Assembly (NCBI RefSeq): GCF_000737865.1
Contig: NZ_CP007287.1
Coordinates: 1,268,252-1,332,251 of the forward strand
DNA length: 64,000 nucleotides
Reading direction: 5' to 3'
Source of the DNA: Bifidobacterium coryneforme
GTDB lineage: Bacteria > Actinomycetota > Actinomycetes > Actinomycetales > Bifidobacteriaceae
Numbering within the stretch: position 1 is the first letter of the stretch; every line of letters starts with the position of its first letter. The position numbers were made by a program, and so were the translations under genes. Under the pieces are notes generated by a model that saw nothing but the letters and a program-made list of their open reading frames with translations, was not told the origin of the DNA and made no database searches. Positions 8,425 through 18,075 of the stretch are shown here, piece after piece.

Positions 8425-9672
8425 TCACCCTTTGATGAAGTGGGTCTCCATACGCCTCTGGAACCGCGTTGCCGCAAGGATGACCGCCGCCACCAGGGAA
8501 ATCACGAGCATACCGGCGAAGCTGCCGGTCACCGGATTCAGATCCAAAAGTCCGGAAAGACCCTTGAAGGCCCAGGTAGACGTGGTGAATCCCAGACTGG
8601 TGGTGGCCGAGAAGATACCCATCACCAGCGGGTACCGCCTGGGAGAGGTCAGATTGGACAGAAGGAAGGGGCAGGTGGCCATGATGATGGCACTGCCCGA
8701 CCCCACCAGGAAGGCGGACAGACAGACCAGGGGGAATGAGCGGGTGACCAGGAAGAGGATCGCACCCACGGACATCAGGGCAAAGGCGGCGGGAATCGTC
8801 CATTCGCGGAGCAGACGCCGGATCCCGTTGATGCTGAGACCTATCACGACGGACGACCCCGTATTGAACATCAATGCCAGACCTGCCGCACCGGTATCTC
8901 CCAGGCCGTAACGGGTTATGTAGACCGCCAGCTTGTTGTAAAGAACGGCCACCAAAAAGATGCTGAGGAATCCTATCAGTACGCAGGAGACGATACCCCA
9001 CCAGTATTGCTGTCCAACTTCGGATGTGGGGGAATCCGAATGGTAGGTTTCCGTTTCGTCCTCCTCGACCGTGCCCACATTGGGAACCAGGAAGAAGACC
9101 ATGATCAGGGCAGGCAGGGCAAGTAGATACAACCAGTAGTTATGGAGCCACCCGCCCTTGGCCAGGAAACCGCCCAGAGCAAGGATGAGCATGGATGAAC
9201 CATCCTGGACAGCCAGAACCACCCCCATGAGTCCGGCCAGCCGATCCCCCCTGAAGAAGCGCGCCGAAAGGCTGGGAAGGATCGTCGTCGTGATGCCCAC
9301 ACCGAACCCAACCACCAGGGCGAAGACGAGAAGCTGGTTGACGTTGTCATGGATGAACAGGGGAAGCAACCCGCCTAGAGCGATGCAGAAACAGCTGATG
9401 CAACCGGCGGTCCTGAACCTCATCCAGGTCATGAGCTGACCAAAGAGGAGGGCGGAAACGATCGCGGCCGACGCCCCTACCGACACCACCGATTCCACCG
9501 TGGATGGGTCGGCGTGAGGGAAGGAGGCCTGGATGGCTGCGACCGAGGGCGAGATGACGGAATCGAACCGCGACATGACCGCCAAGGCCATGATTCCTGC
9601 AAGAATACCCAGATTCCGACGGGTAAACACCCTGCCCGACACGTCCCCCGACGTCCGTTTCCCCTCGCTCAT
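8425..9672 (-). CDS. MFS transporter
   Basis: 415 aa with about twelve hydrophobic segments in two halves joined by an acidic hydrophilic loop (~residues 195-220, EEDETETYHSD). The N-terminal half (SRFDSVISPSVAAI, then GVGITTTILPSL) is typical of the major facilitator superfamily. The substrate cannot be read from the sequence; it lacks the nitrate signature motifs of NarK. The ATG at 9672 has GGAG 6 nt upstream and is preferred over a TTG at 9684. It converges with the regulator gene on its left and lies 134 bp downstream of the HAD gene on the same strand. Confidence 0.8.
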   Translation of the reverse strand: MSEGKRTSGDVSGRVFTRRNLGILAGIMALAVMSRFDSVISPSVAAIQASFPHADPSTVESVVSVGASAAIVSALLFGQLMTWMRFRTAGCISCFCIALGGLLPLFIHDNVNQLLVFALVVGFGVGITTTILPSLSARFFRGDRLAGLMGVVLAVQDGSSMLILALGGFLAKGGWLHNYWLYLLALPALIMVFFLVPNVGTVEEDETETYHSDSPTSEVGQQYWWGIVSCVLIGFLSIFLVAVLYNKLAVYITRYGLGDTGAAGLALMFNTGSSVVIGLSINGIRRLLREWTIPAAFALMSVGAILFLVTRSFPLVCLSAFLVGSGSAIIMATCPFLLSNLTSPRRYPLVMGIFSATTSLGFTTSTWAFKGLSGLLDLNPVTGSFAGMLVISLVAAVILAATRFQRRMETHFIKG

Positions 9673-9806
9673 CACCTTCTCCAATCTCAGCTTGCCCGAG
9701 ACAGTCTACCCCAGGGCCAGAGCCGGTCCCAGGGCGATGCGGAAACAGTTGGTTGCAGAAGGTGATGGACCTGCAGATCCGTCCATCAGGCCTTGCTGTC
9801 ACCCGG

Positions 9807-10610
9807 TCAGGGATGCAGCCCGGAACCCCTGCCTGCCACGAAGGCACCCAGATCGTTCGGGCCGAGGCCGACGTAGCTGTCAATGGAGGCGAATTGCGGG
9901 CCATCGACAAGTGGATTGGGGGTGACTCCGGTGAAGGCGATCGTTGTGACACCGGAAGCGACCGCCGAGCGAAGGCCCGTCGCCGAATCTTCGAAGGCGA
10001 TGCAGGCGGACAGGCAATCGGCTTCTTTTATACCCACAAGTTTCGCCGCATGCAGATAAGGGGCCGGATCAGGTTTCTGGGCCAGCCCATCATCGCCACA
10101 GACGAAGTCCACAAATGCACCTCGGGGCGCCTGCTCAACCACCGCCCGGGCCATGCGCCGCGGTGATGTGGTGACCAGGACAGAGGGGACGCCGGATTGC
10201 GACAGGGCCTCCAAGAGGTCGAACACCCCACTGATCCAAGGCATGCGTTCCTGCTCCTTGCGGGCGACACCGTCGATGAGCATACCGGGGATATCCTCCT
10301 CGGGAACCTGTAGCCCATGCTCCCTGAGAAGGCGCGCAACCTGGGGAAGCGGTTTCCCTGACACCTGCCACCCCATCTCGTCGTTCCAGTACCCGCCATA
10401 CTGCTGCGTCAGCTCTATCTCCACCTGGTGCCAGTAAGGCTCCGAATCAATGAGGGTACCGTCCATATCCCAGAAGACAGCCAGAGGGAGCCCATCCCCG
10501 TCCATCCTGCCAGAGCAGCGGGTACCGCCCCTTGGCGAATCGGAGATTTCACATGCTTCTACAGCCTCGCCGCCGGATATAGGCACTTCGCTCTGCCAGT
10601 CGTTTTCCAT
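9807..10610 (-). CDS. HAD-superfamily phosphatase
   Basis: A haloacid-dehalogenase-like hydrolase of the beta-phosphoglucomutase/GPH type. Motif I is DMDGTLID (nucleophile Asp), motif II is the Thr/Ser of VLVTTSPRR, motif III is the Lys of AQKPDPAPY, and motif IV is FEDSATGL. A helical cap lies between motifs I and II. It probably removes phosphate from a small metabolite; the substrate is unknown. The first ~35 residues precede the domain and resemble no family sequence, so a start at ATG 10505 (MDGDGLPLAVFWDMDG) is equally possible. It lies downstream of dnaG in the same direction. Confidence 0.8.
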   Translation of the reverse strand: MENDWQSEVPISGGEAVEACEISDSPRGGTRCSGRMDGDGLPLAVFWDMDGTLIDSEPYWHQVEIELTQQYGGYWNDEMGWQVSGKPLPQVARLLREHGLQVPEEDIPGMLIDGVARKEQERMPWISGVFDLLEALSQSGVPSVLVTTSPRRMARAVVEQAPRGAFVDFVCGDDGLAQKPDPAPYLHAAKLVGIKEADCLSACIAFEDSATGLRSAVASGVTTIAFTGVTPNPLVDGPQFASIDSYVGLGPNDLGAFVAGRGSGLHP

Positions 10611-10705
10611 ACTGACAGCTTATCGACAGGACTCACCACCACCCCGGACCCGGTCCGCTCCCTTTTTCAAGCAAGGATGCAAACCGGACCACTACCATTC
10701 CTCAG

Positions 10706-12802
10706 TCAGTTGACGTTGCCGAACACCTGGTTGCTGAGTTCCTTACGGAGGGTTTCATACTCGGTGATCTTGCCCAGAAGGTCGAACTTCTCCTGACCAT
10801 CCGGAAGTCGGTTCATCTGGTGACGGGCGGCGGAAATCAACCGCATATAGGTGGCATCAAGAAGCCTGGCCAGAAGTTCCGAGGCGTATTGCCGCTCTTC
10901 TGCGGTGGCCTCTCTGAGCTGTATGGCCGCAGCGTTTGCGGCAGGCTCCGCTTCCTGACCGGCACCCGGACCACCGGCAGGACCGACGCGGCCCGATACC
11001 GGAGACTGCGCATCCTTGTCGGGAGCAGCCAAGGGCAGGGGCATGACCGCCAGCTCATTGATGGCGGACTCCAGCAAGGGCCCAGCCTCCTTGCTCAGAT
11101 TGTGCATCCACAGACCCTGTGGGGTGTCTGCGGCTGGCAGCCCGCCTGCGGCTTCCACGGCCTGATAGAGGGTGCGGAAGATGGGAACCACGAAGCTGTC
11201 GACGCTCAGTTGGCTATACACATCACGATTGACGGCGCGAGGTATCTGAATCAACAGGCCCATGAACTGCTGCTCGCAGATAAAAACGGAATCGTCAATC
11301 CTGTAGTATCCCTGGTCGGCCGCATCCTTCTTCTCCAGCTCCCGGCGACGCGCAGACTCCTCATAGGGATTACGGTCGGACGGTTCCCTTCCGGCATTGC
11401 CGTACCGGGACTGCCTGATCGCATAGGCGCTCTGGTCGTGTATGCGCATACTCCGCCGAGCGGCACTGACCTCCTGTTGAAGCAGGTCCAGATCCACACC
11501 GATTCTGCGTGCAGCCTTCCGGGTATAGATGCCCACCAGCGACCGGTCCCTGATCTGGGCGATGATAGGCGCCACGGCCTTGACCGCCCCCATCTGCCCG
11601 GTCGTGTATTGGGTATCGAACATATCAACGGCCGAATCAATCACAAAATCATAGAGGGGCCTCGCCTCATCCACCAGGGACTTGACGGCCTGATCTCCAT
11701 GCTGGATACGCAGATCACAGGGATCCAGGTTGTCCCGCGCCACAGCCACGAAGGTCTGGGTGAGGAAGCTGCCGTCAAGCCCGAAGGCGTGGAGGGCGGC
11801 CTTCTGCCCCGCTGCGTCCCCGTCAAAGGTGAAGACCACACGGGAGCCCCGGACGGGCCCCACCAGCTGAATCGCCCCCAGGGCATCGTCGGAAATGAGC
11901 CGGCGGACTATCTTGGCATGGTCCTCGCCAAAGGCCGTTCCGCAGGTGGCCACAGCAGTATCGACACCGGCAAGGTGGCAGGCCATGACATCGGTGTACC
12001 CCTCGACGATGACCACCTGGCGCTTCTTGACGATGGCATCCTTGGCCAGGTCGATACCGTAGAGAACCTGGTTCTTCCGGTAGAGCTGGGTATCGGGGGT
12101 GTTGATGTACTTGGCGCCGATGCTGTCGTCCTCGAAGAGCTTGCGGGCTCCGAACCCCAGAGTGCGGCCCGTCGAGTCACGAATGGGCCAGGTCACCCTG
12201 CCGCGGAAGTAGTCATAGATACCGCGCTGCCCCTGTCTGGCCAGTCCCGCATCCAGCATCTCCTGCTGAGTGAATCCCTTGGTGGAGAGGTGACGAACGA
12301 GGTTGTCCCAGCCGCGAGGAGCGTAGCCACACCCGAAATGGGTGCTGTCGGCCTGGGTGAAGGTTCGTCCTGCCAGGAGTTTGCGGGCGGCCAGGGCCTC
12401 CTTGGTCATGATCTGTGAGACGAAGAACCGCTGGGCCTCTTCGTTGGCCTCCAGCAGGCGGGCCCTCTTGGACCCCTTCCGTTGTTCCCTGCGGTCATTG
12501 TCGTAGTGAAGCTCGATGTGGTACTTGTCCGCCAGGATTTCAACCGCATCACCGAACTCTACGTTCTCTTCCCGCTCGACGTAGGTGAAGACATCCCCAC
12601 CCAAGCCGCAACCGAAGCAATGCCAGACCCCCATGGAGGGTCGGACCGAAAAGGAGGGGGACTTCTCATCGTGGAAGGGGCACAGACCCACGTATGTTCC
12701 CGAACCCGAGGGCTTCAAGGTCACGCTCTCGGATACGATTTCATACAGGTCGGCCTTGGCCCGCACCTTCTCGATGTCGTCTTTCTTGATCAGTCCTGGC
12801 AT
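10706..12802 (-). CDS. dnaG: DNA primase
   Basis: Synthesises RNA primers at the replication fork. 698 aa. The N-terminal CHC2 zinc finger has CPFHDEKSPSF followed by HCFGCGLGGDV, giving the Cys-His-Cys-Cys set. The RNA-polymerase core with a TOPRIM fold follows: VIVEGYTDVMA, then FDGDAAGQKAA with the metal-binding acidic residues. A C-terminal helicase-interaction region with a low-complexity Pro/Gly/Ala linker ends the protein. The start MPGLIKKDDIEKVR at 12802 is preceded by GGAG and matches DnaG N-termini; the in-frame extension to 12919 is discarded. It follows the dGTPase-like gene by about 76 bp, a frequent pairing in actinobacteria. Confidence 0.95.
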   Translation of the reverse strand: MPGLIKKDDIEKVRAKADLYEIVSESVTLKPSGSGTYVGLCPFHDEKSPSFSVRPSMGVWHCFGCGLGGDVFTYVEREENVEFGDAVEILADKYHIELHYDNDRREQRKGSKRARLLEANEEAQRFFVSQIMTKEALAARKLLAGRTFTQADSTHFGCGYAPRGWDNLVRHLSTKGFTQQEMLDAGLARQGQRGIYDYFRGRVTWPIRDSTGRTLGFGARKLFEDDSIGAKYINTPDTQLYRKNQVLYGIDLAKDAIVKKRQVVIVEGYTDVMACHLAGVDTAVATCGTAFGEDHAKIVRRLISDDALGAIQLVGPVRGSRVVFTFDGDAAGQKAALHAFGLDGSFLTQTFVAVARDNLDPCDLRIQHGDQAVKSLVDEARPLYDFVIDSAVDMFDTQYTTGQMGAVKAVAPIIAQIRDRSLVGIYTRKAARRIGVDLDLLQQEVSAARRSMRIHDQSAYAIRQSRYGNAGREPSDRNPYEESARRRELEKKDAADQGYYRIDDSVFICEQQFMGLLIQIPRAVNRDVYSQLSVDSFVVPIFRTLYQAVEAAGGLPAADTPQGLWMHNLSKEAGPLLESAINELAVMPLPLAAPDKDAQSPVSGRVGPAGGPGAGQEAEPAANAAAIQLREATAEERQYASELLARLLDATYMRLISAARHQMNRLPDGQEKFDLLGKITEYETLRKELSNQVFGNVN

Positions 12803-12878
12803 ATACTCCAGCCTAGCCGTGGCGCGGGAACTGATTCGATCAGACAGGGAAACAGTAGGGGTCCCTGGCCTGTCGAAC

Positions 12879-12983
12879 CTATTGGCAGATGATGGAATGG
12901 AGCGACAGGGCCGAACCATCGGTCAGCGAGGCCACCTGATCGACAGCCACGCGGAGACGTTCATAGTCGGATCCAGCCTTCAA
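12879..12983 (-). pseudogene. dgt: Displaced C-terminal coding segment of the dgt-like gene
   Basis: Read in the +1-shifted frame, this stretch continues the Dgt protein as LKAGSDYERL, then RVAVDQVASLTDGSAL and SLHSIICQ before a TAG at 12879-12881. The VDQVASLTDGSA block is the conserved C-terminus of this family in actinobacteria. Joining the frames requires removal of one base near 12984-12986. Confidence 0.8.
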
Positions 12984-14157
12984 CCCAGTCCTCCAGGAAG
13001 ACCGTTTCCAGCGCATCCGAGGGGTTGGGAGAATCAGCCATCATCACCTCCACCAAGTCGGTGATGATTTTCAGTTGTTCTTCATGGAAGGGCTCGTGTT
13101 CCCTGGGTTCCATGGCGAAGTAGACGGCGATCCCCTTCAGCGCCACGATTTCGTAGGATGTTCCCTCAGGGATGACTACAGTGGCCGAATATCGCGTAAG
13201 AGGGCCTTGCCCATATTCCTGGCGGGTGGCGGCCTCAACGGACCCCGCAAACCGTCCTATCAGGGCACTGGTCATGTTCTTGAGCTGGGCCAGGGACCGA
13301 CGCGAACCGTTGAAATGCAGGGGAAGCATGGATTTCATTCTCCCCAAGGCCTGCACAAGCAAATCCGCATCCCAGCGCTCACCGTACCAGGACCGAGCAG
13401 CAGCGACCACCCCATCCATGACCCTCGGGTCGGCCAGGGCAAGTGGATCGAATGAGCCCATGACGATGGCATCCTCCACATCATGCACGCTGTAGGCGAT
13501 GTCGTCGGACAGATCCATGACCTGGCATTCCATCGGTGTCGTATTGACGGGCGCGTCCCGCTTGAGCCAGGCAAAGACCTCCTCATCATCGGGATAGACA
13601 CAGTACTTGGCAGACCGCTCCCCCTTGGGATGCTTGGCCGCGTCGGCCAAGGTCCAGGGATACTTGACGGCGGCATCCAGGGCCGCCCTGGTCAGGTTGA
13701 CACCGGCACTGCGGCCATCAGGATGAAAGACCTTGGGTTCCAGTCTGGTCAAGAGTCGCATGGTCTGGGCGTTTCCCTCGAATCCCCCGATGGAGGAGGC
13801 GATGGAGGAAAGCGCCCGCTCCCCGTTGTGCCCAAAGGGCGGGTGACCCAAATCGTGCGCCAGGCAGGCACAATCGACCACATCGGGGTCGCAACCCAGC
13901 ATGGTGCCGATTTGGCGCCCTATCTGGGCGACCTCCAGAGTATGGGTCAGACGGGTCCTGACGAAATCATCGGTTCCCGCCACCAGAATCTGGGTTTTGG
14001 CTCCAAGGCGGCGCAGGGCGGAGGAATGGACCAGCCTGGCACGATCACGCTCGAAGGCTGTACGGGAGTTGGATTTTGGAGGCTCCGGAGCCCAGCGCTC
14101 CTCATCGAAGGCCGTGTAGCCCTCATCACTGAGGCGCTGCCTTCCACTGATTGCCAT
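12961..14157 (-). CDS. dgt: dGTP triphosphohydrolase-like protein, frameshifted 3' end
   Basis: HD-domain dNTP triphosphohydrolase family, which hydrolyses dGTP to deoxyguanosine and triphosphate. The metal-binding signature is visible (RLTHTLEVAQIGR, AHDLGHPPFGHNGE, and a later SDDIAYSVHD). The ATG at 14157 has AAGGAGG 9 nt upstream. As read, the frame ends at 12961 with EDWVEGWIRL. One base out of frame the expected family C-terminus continues (see 12879-12983), so a single extra C in the CCC at 12984-12986 explains the truncation. The repaired protein would be 425 aa. Whether this is a true mutation or a sequencing slip cannot be decided here. The catalytic core is intact. The gene precedes dnaG. 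Confidence 0.88.
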   Translation of the reverse strand: MAISGRQRLSDEGYTAFDEERWAPEPPKSNSRTAFERDRARLVHSSALRRLGAKTQILVAGTDDFVRTRLTHTLEVAQIGRQIGTMLGCDPDVVDCACLAHDLGHPPFGHNGERALSSIASSIGGFEGNAQTMRLLTRLEPKVFHPDGRSAGVNLTRAALDAAVKYPWTLADAAKHPKGERSAKYCVYPDDEEVFAWLKRDAPVNTTPMECQVMDLSDDIAYSVHDVEDAIVMGSFDPLALADPRVMDGVVAAARSWYGERWDADLLVQALGRMKSMLPLHFNGSRRSLAQLKNMTSALIGRFAGSVEAATRQEYGQGPLTRYSATVVIPEGTSYEIVALKGIAVYFAMEPREHEPFHEEQLKIITDLVEVMMADSPNPSDALETVFLEDWVEGWIRL

Positions 14158-14385
14158 CTGGGTGGGCCTCCTTCCGAACCAAAACAACCGTCAATCTTTT
14201 GCGAGCCGGCAGAAACATCACCTGCCCAATCCCCTACCGATGTTCCAATTGTCCCCCATCCGGTACGGGAACCACAACTCCAGAACCAGATGGCGCTCCC
14301 TTGGCGAGGGCTACCTGCCGAAAGGCGGGGCCGCCGTCCATTACTGGGTACTTTGAAACTTGGGGGTCTTGATCAGTCCCAGAAT

Positions 14386-14844
14386 TCAGTCCAGCGAATC
14401 AACGACCACCAGTTCAGTGGGAACATTGCCCGCTGTGGCCTTGGAATAGGGGCAGAGTTCCTGGGTCCTGTCAACCAGGCGCTGGGCCGTCTCCTTGTCA
14501 ATGCCGGGCAGGGCCACCTCGATTCTGGCCTTGATGCCGAAGGATTCACCCTCGTCACCCAGGGAGATATGGACCCTGACCTTGCTCTGGGCCAGCTTGG
14601 TGGCCGCCACCCTCAGTTCCTTGCCGGCCAGTCCCATGGCGCCCTGGAAGCACGCACCCCACCCTATGGCAAATAGCTGCTCGGGGTTGGTTCCGTTTTC
14701 CTGGCCTCCCATGGCCTTGGGAGTGTCCAGGTCCAGGGTGAGATCAGGGTTGTGACTGACCGCATGCCCATTACGGCCTCCGGTGATGTCGGCAACCGCT
14801 GTGTACGAAATGCTGCTTGGTTCCTTACCTGCATATGTGCTCAT
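14386..14844 (-). CDS. ohr: Organic hydroperoxide resistance protein (OsmC/Ohr)
   Basis: Thiol peroxidase that reduces organic hydroperoxides. 152 aa, the normal length. Both catalytic cysteines of the family are present: GACFQGAM (peroxidatic) and ELCPYSKATAGN (resolving). The Gly-rich N-terminal strand (TGGRNGHAVS) and the ENGTNPEQLFAIGW segment are typical of Ohr rather than OsmC. The start MSTYAGKEP agrees with family N-termini. It stands alone upstream of the dgt-dnaG pair, separated by a 228-bp gap in which I recognise nothing. Confidence 0.92.
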   Translation of the reverse strand: MSTYAGKEPSSISYTAVADITGGRNGHAVSHNPDLTLDLDTPKAMGGQENGTNPEQLFAIGWGACFQGAMGLAGKELRVAATKLAQSKVRVHISLGDEGESFGIKARIEVALPGIDKETAQRLVDRTQELCPYSKATAGNVPTELVVVDSLD

Positions 14845-15037
14845 GTCCTCATCTCATCACGCAGACGGGAGCTTGGCAAGGATATCAGGGAACGATTCTC
14901 CCGTCCGGGTAAGGAGTGTGGGACATCTCACCAAATCAGGATGGCTCAGCAACAATCGATCCGCCCCGGACACCACCGGCTGGTCATCTTTCCCAGGTGG
15001 GAGATTCGAGCCGGATCATCAGGCATGACGGTAAGCC

Positions 15038-16396
15038 TCAGAGGACGGTGTCCGGGTCCAAGAGGTGCATATCCTCAGGGCGGATGACTTCGGAGGCATG
15101 CAGATAGAGTCGGGGTATCCGGTTGCGCAGACAGGTGAAGATCTCATAACTGATGGTCCCCGCCGCCCTGGCCCAGTCGTCGGCAGTGGGCTCACAGAAG
15201 GGCTCACCCCTCCCGGGTCCGAACAGGACCACCGTGTCACCCTCCTCAACCCCCAGGGTCGAGGCTTTTCCCTCCAGGTCCAGCACGCACTGGTCCATGC
15301 AGACCCGACCCGAGACGCGCACAAGACGTGGCCCCTGCTTGGTCATCAGTCGAACCGGACCACCTTGGTGGGTGGTTCCGGTGGAACCCTCGACATCGAA
15401 TCCTGATGCGGATCGGTGAATGCCATCCGCGTACCCCAGGGGCAGGATGGCCGTGGAGGTATCGGAGCTGGTCAAATAGGTGCGACCGTAGGAGACCCCG
15501 TGCCCGGCCTCCAGATCCTTGACCGTACTCAGCTGAGCCTGGAGGGTCATGGCGGGCTTGAGACCATAGTCAGCGGACCTGCCCATGGATGGGTCAGGCT
15601 CGTACCCATACATACCGATACCAGGGCGGGTCAGTTCGTAGTGGATATCGGGACGGCTCAGGGTTGCGGCGGTATTGGCCAGATGACGAATCATCGGCCT
15701 CATTCCAGCCGCGGTCAGGCGACGGACGAACTCCTCGAAGAAGGCGATCTGAGCATCGGTCGAGGCAACGAACTCAGGGACGTCCGGCATATCGGCCACT
15801 GCCAAGTGGCTGAAGAGCCCGACGACGTCGAGGACACCCTCGGCAGCCAGGGGGCCCAGCTCTTCCAGGGCCGAGTCGAAGGTTTGCGGCGTGAACCCAT
15901 TACGGCCGAAGCCTGTATCGACTTTCACATGTATCCTGGCCGGCATGCCGACCCGCCTGGCCGCCTCCTCCACCCGATCGATGATGTGCAGGGAACCGAC
16001 AGCCAGATCGATGTCGGCGCGAATGAGGTCATCCAGGGGGGCCTTGTCGACGTTGTACATCCAGGTCAGTATCCGGCACCTGTCCGGACCGATACCCGCC
16101 CTCCGAAGATGAAGGGCCTCACGGGGCTGGGCGGTTCCGAGCCATGTGGCACCTCCCGCGAGCGCGGCCAAGGCGGCCGGTATCAGACCGTGACCGTAAG
16201 CATCGGCCTTGACCACACCCATGACCTGCGCACCGGACCCGGACTCCCCGACCCTGCTGACCAGCTCCCCCATGTTGGCCTTGAGGGTTGCAAGGTCGAC
16301 GATGACCTGGCCGGGATAAGCCTCCAGGGCCTTCTCGTAGTTATCTCGGCCGGCATCCGAAGAGAAGTCCCAGGACGGTGCTGCATTCAAACTCAT
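15038..16396 (-). CDS. alr: Alanine racemase
   Basis: PLP-dependent fold-type III enzyme converting L-Ala to D-Ala for peptidoglycan. The PLP lysine is in GVVKADAYGHG and the opposing catalytic tyrosine in GVSYGRTY. The N-terminal TIM barrel and C-terminal beta domain (RVSGRVCMDQ, GDTVVLFG) are complete. The start is uncertain: ATG 16396 (MSLNAAPSWDF) gives a 452-aa protein, slightly longer than the usual 370-400 aa, and no strong ribosome site is seen. In-frame ATGs exist further upstream at 16438 and 16456. Confidence 0.93.
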   Translation of the reverse strand: MSLNAAPSWDFSSDAGRDNYEKALEAYPGQVIVDLATLKANMGELVSRVGESGSGAQVMGVVKADAYGHGLIPAALAALAGGATWLGTAQPREALHLRRAGIGPDRCRILTWMYNVDKAPLDDLIRADIDLAVGSLHIIDRVEEAARRVGMPARIHVKVDTGFGRNGFTPQTFDSALEELGPLAAEGVLDVVGLFSHLAVADMPDVPEFVASTDAQIAFFEEFVRRLTAAGMRPMIRHLANTAATLSRPDIHYELTRPGIGMYGYEPDPSMGRSADYGLKPAMTLQAQLSTVKDLEAGHGVSYGRTYLTSSDTSTAILPLGYADGIHRSASGFDVEGSTGTTHQGGPVRLMTKQGPRLVRVSGRVCMDQCVLDLEGKASTLGVEEGDTVVLFGPGRGEPFCEPTADDWARAAGTISYEIFTCLRNRIPRLYLHASEVIRPEDMHLLDPDTVL

Positions 16397-16587
16397 GGGA
16401 CCATTGTGCGACAGGCCTGAGTCAAAACGTGCCGGCATGGTCCATACCCTGACCATACCGGCACTTGCCGTCCCGTGGACCACAGACCCTCCGGGAGAGG
16501 AGGGGGGACCGTGATTCTCTTGCTTTACACCGTCCACGACTTCCGCTTATCGGGGCATGAACGGCACATCATCCTTGCTGCCTTCGT

Positions 16588-17226
16588 TTATACGGAAAGC
16601 AGTTGCCTGGCTGTGTCCTTCGGACCACAGGCGGTGCCGTCCGTAACGTCATGGCGCTGATACGCAAGCCTCACCTGGTCGATATCCTTGTTCTGCGGCA
16701 TGACGATGTTTCCGCACTTGGTGAATCCGTGGGTCTCAAGGATGTGCTGCATGGCATAGTTCTTCATTCCGGTATCAGCACGAACGTTCTCGAAATGGCG
16801 CATACTCCAGCTCAGCAGGTCGTGGGCTGCATGACGTCCCAGACCGGAGGAGGCCACCCGGTGGATGGTGGTGTAGGGCTGGTCATCCAACCACTCCCCG
16901 TCGATGACCCTGTAGTCAGGATCCTCGTCATGGAAGATGGCGAAGACACCGATGATGCGCTCGTGCTCGCCGCGATGCTCGTCCAGCTCAGGTTCCGGGT
17001 AGTTCGGATCCTCGGGAGGGTCGGCCAGGGCCGCCGCGTCATCCACCAGGAGGAGGGTGTGCCCTCCCTCGATGTCCGCCTGGATACGTTCGGGCAACGG
17101 ATACTTGTCGCCCCACTGGCGTGGGTTGCCTGTTTCGGCCATCTTTTTGCGGGCATAGGCATAGACCGACATGATGGCATCGAAGTCATCCATGGTGGCA
17201 TGGCGAATCCAACGAGCCGTTTCCAT
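16588..17226 (-). CDS. GNAT family N-acetyltransferase
   Basis: 212 aa with a GNAT fold. WIRHATMDDFDAIMSVYAYARK is the N-terminal strand-helix unit, and ASSGLGRHAAHDLLSW is in the acetyl-CoA binding region, where the usual R/Q-x-x-G-x-G/A loop is degenerate. NYAMQHILETHGFTKCG is the late helix-strand that packs on CoA. An acidic insertion (DPPEDPNYPEPELDEHRGEHE) lies before the core strands. The acceptor substrate is unknown. ATG 17226 is used; an in-frame GTG at 17241 has a better ribosome site (AAAGAGG at about 8 nt) and may be the true start. Confidence 0.78.
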   Translation of the reverse strand: METARWIRHATMDDFDAIMSVYAYARKKMAETGNPRQWGDKYPLPERIQADIEGGHTLLLVDDAAALADPPEDPNYPEPELDEHRGEHERIIGVFAIFHDEDPDYRVIDGEWLDDQPYTTIHRVASSGLGRHAAHDLLSWSMRHFENVRADTGMKNYAMQHILETHGFTKCGNIVMPQNKDIDQVRLAYQRHDVTDGTACGPKDTARQLLSV

Positions 17227-17496
17227 TTCGTACCTGCGCACTCTTGGCACCTCTTTCCTAACCTGAGAGGCAGGGGTTTCCAGGCCCCTGCGCTTTGCCG
17301 ATGTACGAGTGTAACCAATGGCACGTCGCGGGAAAACCACTACGCATTGAGCGAATCGGGGAATAGTCCGGCTCATTCCGTGTTCCAATGTCCTGCGGAA
17401 AGACCTGGAATGACCGGCATTCAGAACAAGCCCGCAACCGCATACTCCGGCTTAGCGCAGTGCGAAGAGGCATACCCCATATCTGTCATCAGCCAT

Positions 17497-17526
17497 AAAA
17501 AAAACCGGGACCGTCGATGGTCCCGG
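17497..17526 (-). terminator. Terminator of luxS
   Basis: On the minus strand, 20 nt beyond the luxS stop, an 8-bp stem (CCGGGACC / GGTCCCGG) with a 6-nt loop is followed by eight U residues. This is a textbook intrinsic terminator. The rest of the gap to the GNAT gene (17242-17496) shows nothing recognisable. Confidence 0.9.
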
Positions 17527-17545
17527 AATCAAATCACTGTCGAAG

Positions 17546-18028
17546 TCAGACCAGCTTGCGATCGTAGGGGTCGGAGCTGATACCGGCGTCCACGATGTCA
17601 CGGCTCCACTGCTTGGCGGAGAAGAGGGAATGGTCACGGTAGTTGCCGCAGGAGGTGATTTCCGTGCCGGGCACATCATCCCAGGTGGCTTTCTCCGCGA
17701 TGAACTCCAGGGACTCCTTCAGCGCCTTGGCGACTTCCTCGGTGGAATGACGACCCCAGGCCAGGAGATGGAATCCAGTGCGGCAACCGAACGGTGAGCA
17801 GTCGATGTAGCCGGGAATCCGTTCACGCAACAGCACGGCGATGGTGTGCTCGATGGTGTGGAGGCCTCCGGTCGGTATGGCGTTCTCGTTGGGCTGGACC
17901 AGGCGCAGGTCATAGTTGGAGATAATGTCGCCCTTGGGGCCCTCCTCCTCGTCAATCAGACGGACATAGGGGGCCTTGACCTTGGTGTGGTCAAGTTCGA
18001 AGCTCTCGACTACAGGCTTGTCGTCCAT
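17546..18028 (-). CDS. luxS: S-ribosylhomocysteine lyase (AI-2 synthase)
   Basis: Cleaves S-ribosylhomocysteine to homocysteine and DPD, the precursor of autoinducer-2, in the activated methyl cycle. 160 aa, full length. The metal ligands are H57 and H61 in HTIEH (with E60 catalytic) and C127 in SCGNYRDHS. The catalytic Cys82 lies in [20 protein letters not shown] precedes the ATG. It lies downstream of recQ on the same strand with a 114-bp gap holding its own palindromic element, and a strong terminator follows. Confidence 0.97.
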   Translation of the reverse strand: MDDKPVVESFELDHTKVKAPYVRLIDEEEGPKGDIISNYDLRLVQPNENAIPTGGLHTIEHTIAVLLRERIPGYIDCSPFGCRTGFHLLAWGRHSTEEVAKALKESLEFIAEKATWDDVPGTEITSCGNYRDHSLFSAKQWSRDIVDAGISSDPYDRKLV

Positions 18029-18075
18029 ATTCGTTTCCTTTCCTGCCAGCCGCCCCCAAATGGAAGGCGAGTCTG

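Noticed and set aside
10820-12418. 532-codon plus-strand frame opposite dnaG
   Set aside because: It mirrors the codon bias of dnaG on the other strand; DnaG motifs are intact on the minus strand.
14158-14385. GC-rich hairpin segment between ohr and dgt as a riboswitch
   Set aside because: It has short GGCGGGGCC-type complementarity but no match to a riboswitch core that I could recognise.
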